Positions 17,130-26,452 of a stretch of 64,000 bases of DNA are shown piece by piece; position 1 is the first letter of the stretch, and each line of letters starts with the position of its first letter. The DNA comes from Methylohalomonas lacus. Lineage in GTDB: Bacteria > Pseudomonadota > Gammaproteobacteria > Methylohalomonadales > Methylohalomonadaceae. A program made the translations under genes and the position numbers. The stretch covers positions 1 to 64,000 of the forward strand of contig NZ_JANUCT010000010.1 of NCBI RefSeq assembly GCF_024808875.1, given 5' to 3'. The notes beneath the pieces are model-generated. The model saw only the letters and a list, made by a program, of their open reading frames with translations. It searched no databases and was not told the DNA's origin.

Positions 17130-17660
17130 TCAGTCGTCAATGGATTTACGATCGCAATCCGGTATATGACCATAAGTCGTGGAAGGATCGATAAGAACAT
17201 CATCTTCCATGAACGTACGTCCGACCAGCATGCCCGTAATAAAATTGGAGCGATCGACAAGATTAACCTCGACTTCCTTGTACAAGCGGCCCAGACATAT
17301 ACCCATTTTCACGACAGGCCGGCGTTGAACGCCACCTCCATGCTCTTTGATTTTGACGTTACGTTCCAGCCGCCGCTCTATCGTTTCCCTCTCTTCATTA
17401 TGGTTTTCTGTAACAAAGCGAACCCACTCCTCACCATCACGCTCGAATTCCTCGATCTCGATCGCATGCAGTGATGACGTCTTGGCGCCGCTGTCCAGCT
17501 TCGCCTTGAACTGTAATCCGGACGGATAAACCCTGACATTTTCCTTCCAGCTGTAGATCTGCTGGATGTTGGTATCAGCCTGGAGGTTCGCAACCGACAG
17601 CGACAGCCCCAGAACCAGGGCAGCCATGAGGCCGAAACGAAGAGTCCTGTTATAAAACAT
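17130..17660 (-). CDS. Exported retropepsin-like (ATP-dependent zinc protease family) protein
   Basis: A 176-residue protein of the DUF785/RimB family. The core has the aspartic-protease motif in AKLDSGAKTSSLHA and the second conserved region GRTFMEDDVLIDPSTTYG. With the ATG at 17660 (MFYNRTLRFG) it has a clear signal peptide of about 27 residues, so it is periplasmic. The frame is open up to 17753, but that would place the signal peptide inside the protein. It is the first gene of the three-gene unit, 5 bases before the 7-helix gene. It differs from the cytoplasmic homologue at 33807-34289, which has DTGA and no signal. Confidence 0.82.
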   Translation of the reverse strand: MFYNRTLRFGLMAALVLGLSLSVANLQADTNIQQIYSWKENVRVYPSGLQFKAKLDSGAKTSSLHAIEIEEFERDGEEWVRFVTENHNEERETIERRLERNVKIKEHGGGVQRRPVVKMGICLGRLYKEVEVNLVDRSNFITGMLVGRTFMEDDVLIDPSTTYGHIPDCDRKSIDD

Positions 17661-18431
17661 GCCTGAACCTGCTTGTAATGTATTGTGGATTGAAAACGGG
17701 CTGAAGATGCTCAAGCGATACCGACGCCACGGCATGATCCGAAATCCCGGCAATTATATCTTACAACACGACAGTCAGCAGTGTGGCGATGCAGCGGGAG
17801 CCGGGCAATCCTGCGATATCGGTCACAGTGGTCAGAATTACCGACGCTTCTGGCACTGATCAGCCGGTCAGCCCGGCGCGAGGCCGGGCCTCGCAGCACG
17901 CGACACGCCGTCTCCAGCGGGCCGTGCCCCCGCCCACACAGGCGGCCAAGGCTGTGATGCTAACGCCCGATAATTCCACGTTTGCTTCCGGCAAGGCAAG
18001 CACGCGTGCACCCGACACAGCCAACCTGTCAGCCGACTGTTGCGCTCGTGTACCCACCACGCCCGGCGAAAACCGGACACGGGCCCATAGCCGACAGGCT
18101 GCGCCGTCAGACAATTGGGCGTAAATTTAGTTGCCCGCATACGGACAAATCATGGTCAAAACCGCCCGTAACCGGTCCGCCAGGCTCAGCTTAATGCCCT
18201 TACCTTCAGGACAGCCGCCGGGCGCGCAGAATTACAGCCATTATTGGGGACTAGCGGCTGCAGCGCCGCCCAGGATCAACGCGATTAGCGCAATAAACTC
18301 ATGCAAACGGTATAAAAATTTGCCGGGCTGGTTATCCGGCACGGCTATACGGGTTACCATACGTGGGTATTTAATACCGGACCGCAGATCGTCCGCGACA
18401 GTCAGGCTATCGCCCGTACAAAACCCAGTTG
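17661..18431. other. Long intergenic region before tamA
   Basis: About 770 bases between two divergent units without a convincing gene. Open frames here have irregular composition, no ribosome sites and no recognisable family. The stretch includes GC-rich inverted motifs near 17880 (CCCGGCGCGAGGCCGGGC) and presumably the promoters of both flanking operons. An RNA gene cannot be excluded. Confidence 0.4.
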
Positions 18432-20183
18432 ATGCTAAACCGAATTCTGCTCACCACCTGCCTGTTGCTGACCGTTCTGACAGCGGCCGCCGCGGAAGAC
18501 GACGATACGTCTGCACCCACCGCCGTCGAAGTCCGCTTCAGCGGTGTCAGTAATGCCATCCTCGAAAATGTCAAAGCCAGCGTTAGCCTGCACCGCGAAA
18601 GGGAACGCGACCTGACCGCGACACGCATCCGGTTTCTGCATAGTCGAGCCAGCGACGAGATCCGTAAGGCGCTCAAGGTTTTCGGCTACTATTCGCCCGA
18701 CATCGAGACGAATCTGACACAGACGGAAGACGGCTGGCTGGCCGAATATACAATCGAGCCGGGTAAGCCGGTGACCATCGGCCAGGTCGACATCCGCTTT
18801 AGCGGTGAAGGCGCGGACACCGAAACCTTCGACGAGCTGCGCGCGGACCACCCGTTTCGCCAGGGTGCCCGACTCGAACATCAGACCTACGATAATTACC
18901 GCAACCGTATAGAGCGACGGGCGCGTGAACGCGGCTATTTCGACGCGACTTTCAAGCGCCGCGAAATGCGGGTCGACCCCAAGGCCCGGCGCGCCGATAT
19001 TGTTCTCGAATTCGATACCGGTCCGCGTTACCGTTACGGCCCGGTCAGCTTCAGCGAGACACCGCTGGCACCGGATTTCCTGCGCAATTACCTGCCGTTT
19101 GCCGAGGGCGATCCCTACGACAGCCGCGATCCGCTCAAACTGCGTGAACGACTGATCGACAGCGACATGTTCAGCTCGGTCAATGTGCGTCCGGATGAAA
19201 CCGCCGGTGACGATCTAGAAGTTCCGGTCGACGTCGAGCTCGAACCCCGCAAACCGAACCGGTACACCGCTGGCGTCGGATTTGCCACCGACACCGGCCC
19301 ACGGCTGCGACTCGGCTGGGAGGCACGCTACCTGAACGAGCGCGGTCACCGTTTCGATTCGGAACTGCGGCTGTCGCCGGTGACAAGCACGCTCAGCGGC
19401 ACGTATTTAATGCCCTATTTCCGTGATCGCGACGCCGACGTCGGCGTGCGCGGCTCACTTACCAATGAAGACACGGATACCTCGAAAAGCCGCAGTGGCC
19501 AGGCCACCCTGTTCCAGAACACCAGCCGCTGGGGCTGGAACGAAACGCTGTCGGCCTCCTACCTGGTGGAGGACTTCGAGGTCGCCAATGACAGCGATAC
19601 CACCAAGCTGTTCATCCCCGGCGCCAGCTGGTGGCGAAGCTGGAGCGATGATCCCATATATGCCCGGCGCGGCGGCCGCCTGAGCCTGGACCTGAAAGGT
19701 GCCGCCGAGCCGTTGCTGTCCGACACCTCGTTTATCCAGGCGACGGTTTCCGGCAAATACGTACGCGCGCTGGGCTGGCGCAATCGCCTGCTGGTACGCG
19801 TCAAGCTGGGCGCCACCGAGGTCACCGACTTCAGCAAGCTGCCCGCGTCGCTGCGCTATTTCGCCGGTGGTGACAACAGCATTCGCGGCTTCGGCTATCA
19901 GACCCTGGGCCCGGAAAATGATGACGGCGAAGTCGTCGGCGGCCGCTATCTGTTCGTTGGCAGCATCGAATACGAACAGTTCGTCTACAAGGACTACGGT
20001 GTCGCCACCTTTGTCGACTTCGGTAACGCGATGAGCAGTTTCTCCGATCCACTTGAGGTCGGCGCCGGCGTCGGCCTGCGCTGGCTGTCGCCGGTGGGCC
20101 TCATCAAGGTGGACGTCGCTGCAGGCGTGACCGCGGAAGACACGCCACTGCGACTGCATATTTCCCTGGGGGCGGATCTGTGA
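18432..20183 (+). CDS. tamA: Outer membrane assembly protein TamA
   Basis: A 583-residue Omp85-family barrel protein. A signal peptide (LLTTCLLLTVLTAAAA) leads three POTRA-like domains (about residues 30-270), then a 16-strand-type barrel. The loop-6 signature of the BamA/TamA family is seen as YFAGGDNSIRGFGYQ. TamA works with TamB in inserting some outer-membrane proteins and in lipid transport. The start is the ATG at 18432, with an in-frame TTG just before it as alternative. The stop overlaps the tamB start by 4 bases (GTGA). Confidence 0.95.
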   Translation: MLNRILLTTCLLLTVLTAAAAEDDDTSAPTAVEVRFSGVSNAILENVKASVSLHRERERDLTATRIRFLHSRASDEIRKALKVFGYYSPDIETNLTQTEDGWLAEYTIEPGKPVTIGQVDIRFSGEGADTETFDELRADHPFRQGARLEHQTYDNYRNRIERRARERGYFDATFKRREMRVDPKARRADIVLEFDTGPRYRYGPVSFSETPLAPDFLRNYLPFAEGDPYDSRDPLKLRERLIDSDMFSSVNVRPDETAGDDLEVPVDVELEPRKPNRYTAGVGFATDTGPRLRLGWEARYLNERGHRFDSELRLSPVTSTLSGTYLMPYFRDRDADVGVRGSLTNEDTDTSKSRSGQATLFQNTSRWGWNETLSASYLVEDFEVANDSDTTKLFIPGASWWRSWSDDPIYARRGGRLSLDLKGAAEPLLSDTSFIQATVSGKYVRALGWRNRLLVRVKLGATEVTDFSKLPASLRYFAGGDNSIRGFGYQTLGPENDDGEVVGGRYLFVGSIEYEQFVYKDYGVATFVDFGNAMSSFSDPLEVGAGVGLRWLSPVGLIKVDVAAGVTAEDTPLRLHISLGADL

Positions 20184-23100
20184 AAGTCCTGAAAGCATTT
20201 CTGCTCGGCCTCGCCACACTGCTTCTGCTGCTGGTCATCGCCGCGGGCCTGCTCACCGCGACGACCGGCGGTCTGCGCACGGCGGTCGGCCTCGCCCAGC
20301 AGTTCGCCCCCGGTGAACTGGACGTGCAGGCGATCGACGGCCGCTTGCTCGACCGCTTCCGGTTCGGCGAACTGCGCTACCGTGCCGGTGAACTGGACGT
20401 GCATCTTGTGAACTTCGAGTTCGCCTGGCGACCGGCAGCGTTGATTGAGGCGAATCTGGACATCGACCGACTTGCCGCCGACAGCATCGCGATCACCCTG
20501 CCACCGACGGAAACGGACGCTGACACCGGCGGTGCCATCGAACTGCCGCTGACCGTACGATTACGACAACTGGATGTGGCGCGCCTGCAAATCGACAGCC
20601 AGATCCTGCATGACATCCAGCTGCGCGCCCATAGTGTCAACGATACGCTGTTCATCGAGCACTTCAGCCTGCAGGGCGAAATTGACGACATCGCAGTTAA
20701 ACTCAACGCCAGCGGCCAGGCCGCGATCAACCCGCCATGGTCCCACACCCTGCAGGCCGAATTTGAGCTGCAGCTGCCCGACCAGCCGGTCATCGCCGGG
20801 CGCATCGACAGCCAGGGCGATGCCGCTGAAGTCATCGCCGGGCTGACCCTGACCGAACCGGAACAAGTTGAAGCCAGCCTGACGGCGCGTAACCTGCTGG
20901 ATGCGCCCAGCTGGCAGGCAACGCTGGCGACCCGCGACGCCGATCTGTCGCCGTGGCTGGACTCGGCGACAAGCCTGACGGCCCGCCTTGAGGCTGACGG
21001 CAGCGCCGAACGCATCAACGCCCGACTCGACGGCGAACTGCAGGGCGCGATCAACGAAACCCTGAACCTGGACACGGCACTACGGCTTGATCCGGACGAG
21101 CCGTCGATCACCCTGGACAAACTGCAGGTCGACAACCCGACGCGCGACCTAGCCCTGACGCTTGCCGGCGACGTCCATTACGGCGACCAACCCGCGGTCG
21201 ATGTCAGCGGCGACTGGTCGCTGGCACAACCGCAGCCGGCCAGCGGCCGCCTCAGTGTCAGCGGCGGGCTCGATGACTATCGCCTGCAGCTGAGCGCGGA
21301 CAGCCCGCAACCGATCGCCTCCAGCTGGCAACTGGATGCCCATGGCGACGGCCAGTCGCTGACGATCGACAAGCTGCACGGCCAGCTGGCACAGGGACGC
21401 CTGCAGGCGACAGGCGACGTGAACTGGCAGGAGGTGCCGACATTTCGGCTCGACGGCGACTGGCAGGACATTGTCATTCCCGGCAGTGACGAGAAGGCGG
21501 CACTGCGCTCGCCGCAGGGCACTTTCAACCTGCAGGGCGACCTGGAAAACTATCGCCTGACCAGCAGCGGCCGGCTGGCGGGCGCGCAAGTACCGGCCAC
21601 CGACTGGCAACTGCGCGCCAGCGGCGACCAGTCTCACATTGATATTGAAGCGCTGACGCTGGGCCTGCTCGACGGCCGGGTCAACGTTCAGGGCCGTGCC
21701 GGCTGGGCGGACGGCACACTGGATGCAAGCGCCGACGTCCGACTCGACGCCATCGACCCGGGCAGACACTGGCCGGACTGGTCCGGTCGACTGAACGGCG
21801 GCAGCCGCGTCCACTTTCAACAGCCGGCGGGCGGTGACTGGCAGGCCGAACTGGAAGACCTGCAAATCGACGGCCAGCTGCGCGGCTATCCACTAACCGC
21901 CAGTGGCGCTGCCGTGATCGAAGCGGACCGCTACCACATCAAGGCGTTGCAGCTCCAGGTCGCCGACTCGACATTGCGTGCCGACGGCCGTCTGGGCCGC
22001 GACAGCGAAGTCGACTTCGAGTTGAATTCACCGGACCTGGCCCAGCTGCTGCCCGACGCCGGCGGTGAATTGCGGGCGCAGGGCGAGGTTTCCGGAGACT
22101 ACCTCGCCCCGGCCGTCACGGCGACGATCCGTGCGCGGCAGGTGCAGACACCCTGGCTGAGCGTTGTCGAACTCGACGCCGAGGCGGATGTAAACACCGG
22201 CAGTAATCGCTTCGCACTGTCGCTGAACGCGCGCGAACTGCAACGCGATGACCAGCTCATCGAACAGCTTACCCTGACCAGCGACGGCCAGTTGCGCGAA
22301 CACACGCTGGCACTGGATGTACAAATGCCCGAGCGCCAGCTGACCATCGCCGGCAGCGGCGGCTGGAACGAACAACGCTGGGCGCTGGCCCTCGACGAGG
22401 GCACATACAACGACACCATCGCCGGTCGCTGGCAACTCGATCCCCCCTTACGATTGAACGTCAGCCGCGAGCATGTCGATCTGCCGGAACACTGCTGGCG
22501 CCAGCAGCCTGCCGCACTGTGCCTGGCCGGCAACTGGCAGGCGGGCGCTGACTGGTCAGGACAGCTCGACCTGAACAACTACCGTATCGATACGGCAAGT
22601 GACAATGTCGAGCTGGAAAAAGTGCCGCCGGTCAAGGCTGACCTGGCCGTGTCGCTGCAGGTCAGCGGCAACGCCGACCAGCTCCATGATGCCCGCGGCC
22701 ACATCCACCTGGATGATATCCGCGTGACAACCGACGCGGAAACCGAGATGCACATCAGCCAGCTGCACACCGAACTTGAAGGCAACGGCGATGACGGACT
22801 GACACTAACGCTGGACGGCCGTTTCGACAAACCGGCGCCCGGCAAACTGTCCGGCCGGCTGCAGACCGGCGCGCTGCGATTCGACCGCATCGATGAAACC
22901 ACATTGTCCGGCGATCTCAATGCGAATGTCGACAACCTCAAGCCGCTGCTGGCGCTGTACCCGCGCTTTGTCGCCAAACAGGCCGGCCTCCAGGCCGACT
23001 TCACGGTCAGCGGTAACATCGGCAGTCCGGCACTGGACGGTAACCTGAGCCTGAGAGCGAGCGATTTCGGTGTGCCGGAGCTGGGCATCACGTTAAGCAC

Positions 23101-24187
23101 GCTGGAACTCGATGTTCGCGGCCAGCCGGAACAGGGACTCAGCCTGGAAGGCCGCGCACAAAGCGGTCCCGGCCAGCTCGACATCAACGGCCAGGTAGCG
23201 ATGCAGGCGGGCGCCATCGTGGTACCGGGCCTCACGATCCAGGGTGAGGAGTTCAGACTTTTGAACCTGCCCGATATAACCGCGCTGGCCTCACCGGATT
23301 TGCAGATCGAGTTTCGCGACAATCTCCTGAAAGTGCGCGGCCAGGTGCTGATACCGGAAGCGCTGATACAGCCATTCGGCGCACCGGGGAGCATTCCCGT
23401 CTCCAGCGACGAGGTCATCGTCAGCGACGCGGACGGTGTGCCGGACGCCGGCATCGATATAGATGCGCGCGTGCGCGTCGAACTCGGCGAACGGATACGC
23501 ATCGAGGGCAAGGGCTTCGAAAGCCGGCTGACCGGCGCCCTGGATGTAAACCAGACGCCGGGCAAACCGGCGACAGCCAGCGGCGAACTGCGCCTGGTTG
23601 ATGGTGCCTACGCGGCGTACGGCCAGGATCTGACCATCCAGACCGGCGAGATCATCTTCACCAACCAGCCCATCGACAACCCGGCCCTGAACATACGCGC
23701 GGTACGCAAGGTCGACAATGTCACCGCCGGTATCGCGGTGTCCGGTACGGCCCAGCAACCGCAGACGCAACTGTTCTCGACGCCGTCCATGCCGGAGGCG
23801 GACATACTCTCGTATATCGTGACCGGCCGGCCGTTAAGTGGTGCCGGATCCGGTGACGGTAACGCGTTATTGAACGCCGCGGCCAACCTCGGACTGAAAC
23901 GCACCGAATCACTGCAACAGACCATTGCCGATACTTTCGGCATCGATACGCTGAGCGTCGACACCGGCACCACCAGCAGCGGCGAGGTCGACGCCAAACT
24001 CACCGTCGGCAAGTACCTGGCGCCGAATCTCTACATCAGCTATGGCGCCGGTCTGGTCGATGCGGCCGCCAATACGGTGAAGTTGCGCTATGAAATAAAC
24101 CGCCATCTTTCGCTGGAGGCCGAACAGGGTACCGGCACCGGCGTCGATCTCCTTTACCAGATCGAAAGCGGCAGTCCGTGGGACTGA
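20180..24187 (+). CDS. tamB: Translocation and assembly module protein TamB
   Basis: A 1335-residue AsmA/VPS13-like bridge protein between inner and outer membrane. It starts with GTG at 20180 inside the tamA stop. An N-terminal membrane helix (VLKAFLLGLATLLLLLVIAA) is followed by about 900 residues of repetitive beta structure and the conserved DUF490 C-terminal domain (GEIIFTNQPIDNPALNIRA, ILSYIVTGRPLSG, LTVGKYLAPNLYISYGAGL). Size matches the family (about 1250-1350). It forms the Tam complex with TamA. Confidence 0.95.
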   Translation: MKVLKAFLLGLATLLLLLVIAAGLLTATTGGLRTAVGLAQQFAPGELDVQAIDGRLLDRFRFGELRYRAGELDVHLVNFEFAWRPAALIEANLDIDRLAADSIAITLPPTETDADTGGAIELPLTVRLRQLDVARLQIDSQILHDIQLRAHSVNDTLFIEHFSLQGEIDDIAVKLNASGQAAINPPWSHTLQAEFELQLPDQPVIAGRIDSQGDAAEVIAGLTLTEPEQVEASLTARNLLDAPSWQATLATRDADLSPWLDSATSLTARLEADGSAERINARLDGELQGAINETLNLDTALRLDPDEPSITLDKLQVDNPTRDLALTLAGDVHYGDQPAVDVSGDWSLAQPQPASGRLSVSGGLDDYRLQLSADSPQPIASSWQLDAHGDGQSLTIDKLHGQLAQGRLQATGDVNWQEVPTFRLDGDWQDIVIPGSDEKAALRSPQGTFNLQGDLENYRLTSSGRLAGAQVPATDWQLRASGDQSHIDIEALTLGLLDGRVNVQGRAGWADGTLDASADVRLDAIDPGRHWPDWSGRLNGGSRVHFQQPAGGDWQAELEDLQIDGQLRGYPLTASGAAVIEADRYHIKALQLQVADSTLRADGRLGRDSEVDFELNSPDLAQLLPDAGGELRAQGEVSGDYLAPAVTATIRARQVQTPWLSVVELDAEADVNTGSNRFALSLNARELQRDDQLIEQLTLTSDGQLREHTLALDVQMPERQLTIAGSGGWNEQRWALALDEGTYNDTIAGRWQLDPPLRLNVSREHVDLPEHCWRQQPAALCLAGNWQAGADWSGQLDLNNYRIDTASDNVELEKVPPVKADLAVSLQVSGNADQLHDARGHIHLDDIRVTTDAETEMHISQLHTELEGNGDDGLTLTLDGRFDKPAPGKLSGRLQTGALRFDRIDETTLSGDLNANVDNLKPLLALYPRFVAKQAGLQADFTVSGNIGSPALDGNLSLRASDFGVPELGITLSTLELDVRGQPEQGLSLEGRAQSGPGQLDINGQVAMQAGAIVVPGLTIQGEEFRLLNLPDITALASPDLQIEFRDNLLKVRGQVLIPEALIQPFGAPGSIPVSSDEVIVSDADGVPDAGIDIDARVRVELGERIRIEGKGFESRLTGALDVNQTPGKPATASGELRLVDGAYAAYGQDLTIQTGEIIFTNQPIDNPALNIRAVRKVDNVTAGIAVSGTAQQPQTQLFSTPSMPEADILSYIVTGRPLSGAGSGDGNALLNAAANLGLKRTESLQQTIADTFGIDTLSVDTGTTSSGEVDAKLTVGKYLAPNLYISYGAGLVDAAANTVKLRYEINRHLSLEAEQGTGTGVDLLYQIESGSPWD

Positions 24188-24229
24188 AAGCCTGGCTGTT
24201 ACGCGATCGAAAACCCAGCCAACTTAAAC

Positions 24230-24874
24230 TTACGGCCCGTTTTCGGTAGCCGGCACTGTCACCCGGGCGTAAACCGCCGCTGTGGTGGAACTATCGGCCT
24301 GTGCCTCGAGTGCCTTAAGCAGATCTGAGCGTAACTCCACGAATATTTTCTGGTAAGCGTCAAGTGATGACTGTCGAATGGCCGATTTCATGCCAAAGGC
24401 ACCGGCCCAGAACATCTTGGCGCCCTGGGTGTCACCCTCCGCAGAATAGGTTTCATCCAGGATCGGCGCTTCGCCCGATCTGTAAGCGATGGCACGTACA
24501 CTGACCGCGGCACGAAACTCATCGAATTCATAGTTTGGTACAGCCAATTCCAGAACGATCCAGTCAGCCGGCTTCGTTTGCTCGTCATAATCAGTCACGA
24601 ACTCATAGTCTGAAAACATCTGCGGCAACTCAATATCGGCCACCTGTCGCAGCATGTCTCCCGGTTGGGCTTCCCACTTGTGTGCAATACCAGTCATGAA
24701 AGCCCGAATTGGTACACTGTTCTCCAGTGTCTGCCGGTCAATAACAGCAGTTGTACCAGTATCCTGGCGTGGTGTTGCAATACTGTAATGACTGGGATCG
24801 TCAAAAGTGACCTGGTGAGTACAGGCCGTATTCAGAAACAGAAGGGACAACAGTCCCAGATAAGCGATTTTCAT
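24230..24874 (-). CDS. Hypothetical lipoprotein, 214 residues
   Basis: A 214-residue protein with a signal peptide and lipobox (LFLNTAC), lipidated at about Cys18. The rest is soluble with no recognised family; PADWIVLELAVPNYEFDEFR and the helical C-terminal part recall small outer-membrane-associated lipoproteins. It is convergent with tamB. Its translation start is odd: 11 Gs end one base before the ATG, and these Gs can pair with CCCCC upstream in a 9-bp hairpin (24876-24905). No other plausible start exists nearby. Confidence 0.75.
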   Translation of the reverse strand: MKIAYLGLLSLLFLNTACTHQVTFDDPSHYSIATPRQDTGTTAVIDRQTLENSVPIRAFMTGIAHKWEAQPGDMLRQVADIELPQMFSDYEFVTDYDEQTKPADWIVLELAVPNYEFDEFRAAVSVRAIAYRSGEAPILDETYSAEGDTQGAKMFWAGAFGMKSAIRQSSLDAYQKIFVELRSDLLKALEAQADSSTTAAVYARVTVPATENGP

Positions 24875-24875
24875 G

Positions 24876-24905
24876 CCCCCCCCCCCTGATGGTGTAATCA
24901 GGGGG
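24876..24905 (-). promoter_or_regulatory. Poly-G hairpin covering the ribosome site of the lipoprotein gene
   Basis: On the minus strand CCCCCTGAT-TACACC-ATCAGGGGG forms a 9-bp stem, and the G-run continues to 11 Gs that end one base before the ATG at 24874. The only purine-rich ribosome-site candidate is this G-run, so it is partly buried in the stem. Homopolymers of this kind can change length during replication. Confidence 0.5.
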
Positions 24906-25023
24906 ACAGCAAACCATACATCGGTATTACTGTAAAACAGTGCATCCCTGCAATGATAAAATTCTGGCAGGTGTCATGAATCCATGGCAGGCAGTTTCTG
25001 CCTGCCATGATATCGGCAACAAA

Positions 25024-25632
25024 CTAATCCTTATCGTTCAACCCGCCGTCCACGCTAGTTTCTGTTTTCCTGAAATCCTCGATCTTGCCAATGGGACGCT
25101 TGCGGTCGCGGGGGTTGATGATCGTGGCGCGGGCGGTAAGCAGGTTGTTGGGGTAGACGACGGTTTCACGGTCCTCGGTTATCAGGATCGTATTGAACAT
25201 GTTGATCTCGCTGATATAGCCCTCGATGTAATTATCCACATCTATGACCCGTATGTAGTTGCCGCGCCGGTAGGACTGGTGCGACAGCAGGATAAAGAAG
25301 GCGGTCACATTACTTAATATGGACCAGGTCGCGAACAGCGCGACACCGGTCAGCGCCATGATGCCGGTGGAAACGGCCAGCAGTTCCCGGATGTTGATGC
25401 CCCAGATCAACAGCAGGATACCCAGTGCAACCACGGCCGAAAGCAGACTGAAAGTGAACAGCGCACTCCTGAAGGTCTGCTGGTTCAGGTTGTCGCGTTC
25501 GACATAAGCCTCGAGCTTGGGCAGCACGATACGCCGGATGATGAAGTAGACGACAACAACTACCGCACTGAATAACAGGTTCAGCTGATAGTTCTGCAAC
25601 CATTCCAGAGGTGATGCAATCCAGTCGGTCAT
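25024..25632 (-). CDS. Small MscS-family mechanosensitive channel
   Basis: A 202-residue membrane protein. Helices lie at about residues 16-33, 55-78 and 84-115, and the pore helix region LTGVALFATWSILSNVTAFF is followed by the start of the beta domain (YRRGNYIRVIDVDNYIEGYI..I) and the YPNNLL motif typical of MscS-like channels. It is shorter than E. coli MscS (286) and lacks most of the C-terminal cage domain. It would release solutes on osmotic downshock. It ends about 700 bases from the alkylation-repair cluster and appears to stand alone. Confidence 0.88.
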   Translation of the reverse strand: MTDWIASPLEWLQNYQLNLLFSAVVVVVYFIIRRIVLPKLEAYVERDNLNQQTFRSALFTFSLLSAVVALGILLLIWGINIRELLAVSTGIMALTGVALFATWSILSNVTAFFILLSHQSYRRGNYIRVIDVDNYIEGYISEINMFNTILITEDRETVVYPNNLLTARATIINPRDRKRPIGKIEDFRKTETSVDGGLNDKD

Positions 25633-25719
25633 AGTGATCGGAACAGGCCATTAGCGGAGAAATCAGGTTGAACGCGGATTATAAACCGCAGCTGTTCGCG
25701 GCAACAGCGCCAGTCTGTT

Positions 25720-26328
25720 TCAGGCGGCTTTCGGTACCTGCCACAGGTACCAGGTTGCCACGCTTCGGTAAGGGCTCCAGGCACTGCCGACCTGGCGCAG
25801 GCGCGCCGGGGTCAGCGGCGTTTCCAGCCGCTTGAGTCGACGGTAACCGTCACGCACGCCTAAATCGTCAACCGGCAAAATATCGCGGCGCTCGAGCGTG
25901 AATATCAGCAGCATCTCCACCGTCCAGCGGCCGATGCCCTTCAGCGATATCAGCCGCTGGATCAGTGCCTCGTCATCGAGGCGTTTGGCCTGGCGGCGTG
26001 TCGGTACCTGGCCACTCTGCACGGCACCGGCAACGCCCCGCAGTGTTTCAATCTTGCGGGCCGAGAAACCGCAGGCGCGCAGGCTGTCGAAATCCAGCGC
26101 CAGCAATTCATCGGGTTCGGGGATATGGCCATTGCCGAGTTCCAGCAGGCGATTGAGAATGGCCTCCGCGGCGCGGCCGTGCAATTGCTGAAAGGTCACT
26201 GCCCGAACCAGGGCCGCATAAGGTTCGCGCTCTGGATGCGGCTTGAGCCGGCACGGGCCGACGGCCTCAATAAGCCCGGCCCAGTCGTCGTCCAGCGTCG
26301 CCAGGTACTGCGTGGCTTCTTTAAACAT
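25720..26328 (-). CDS. DNA-3-methyladenine glycosylase, AlkA/HhH-GPD family
   Basis: A 202-residue base-excision glycosylase. The helix-hairpin-helix is LISLKGIGRWTVEMLLIFTL and the catalytic aspartate is in LPVDDLGVRDGYRRL. It is shorter than E. coli AlkA (282) and lacks the N-terminal TATA-like domain, as in the bacterial MAG/AlkA class. It removes alkylated purines such as 3-methyladenine. It is divergent from ada with 124 bases between the starts, so a shared Ada-controlled region is likely. Confidence 0.92.
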   Translation of the reverse strand: MFKEATQYLATLDDDWAGLIEAVGPCRLKPHPEREPYAALVRAVTFQQLHGRAAEAILNRLLELGNGHIPEPDELLALDFDSLRACGFSARKIETLRGVAGAVQSGQVPTRRQAKRLDDEALIQRLISLKGIGRWTVEMLLIFTLERRDILPVDDLGVRDGYRRLKRLETPLTPARLRQVGSAWSPYRSVATWYLWQVPKAA

Positions 26329-26452
26329 GTAAAAATTCTATCGGATTATCATGTAGTTGGATACGCAGGCATTTGACAGCAAGCAGCGGAGTGTCAGCCG
26401 GCTTGACGCCGGGTAGATTGACAGCGTTCAATCAACGCGAGGTAATCAGGTC

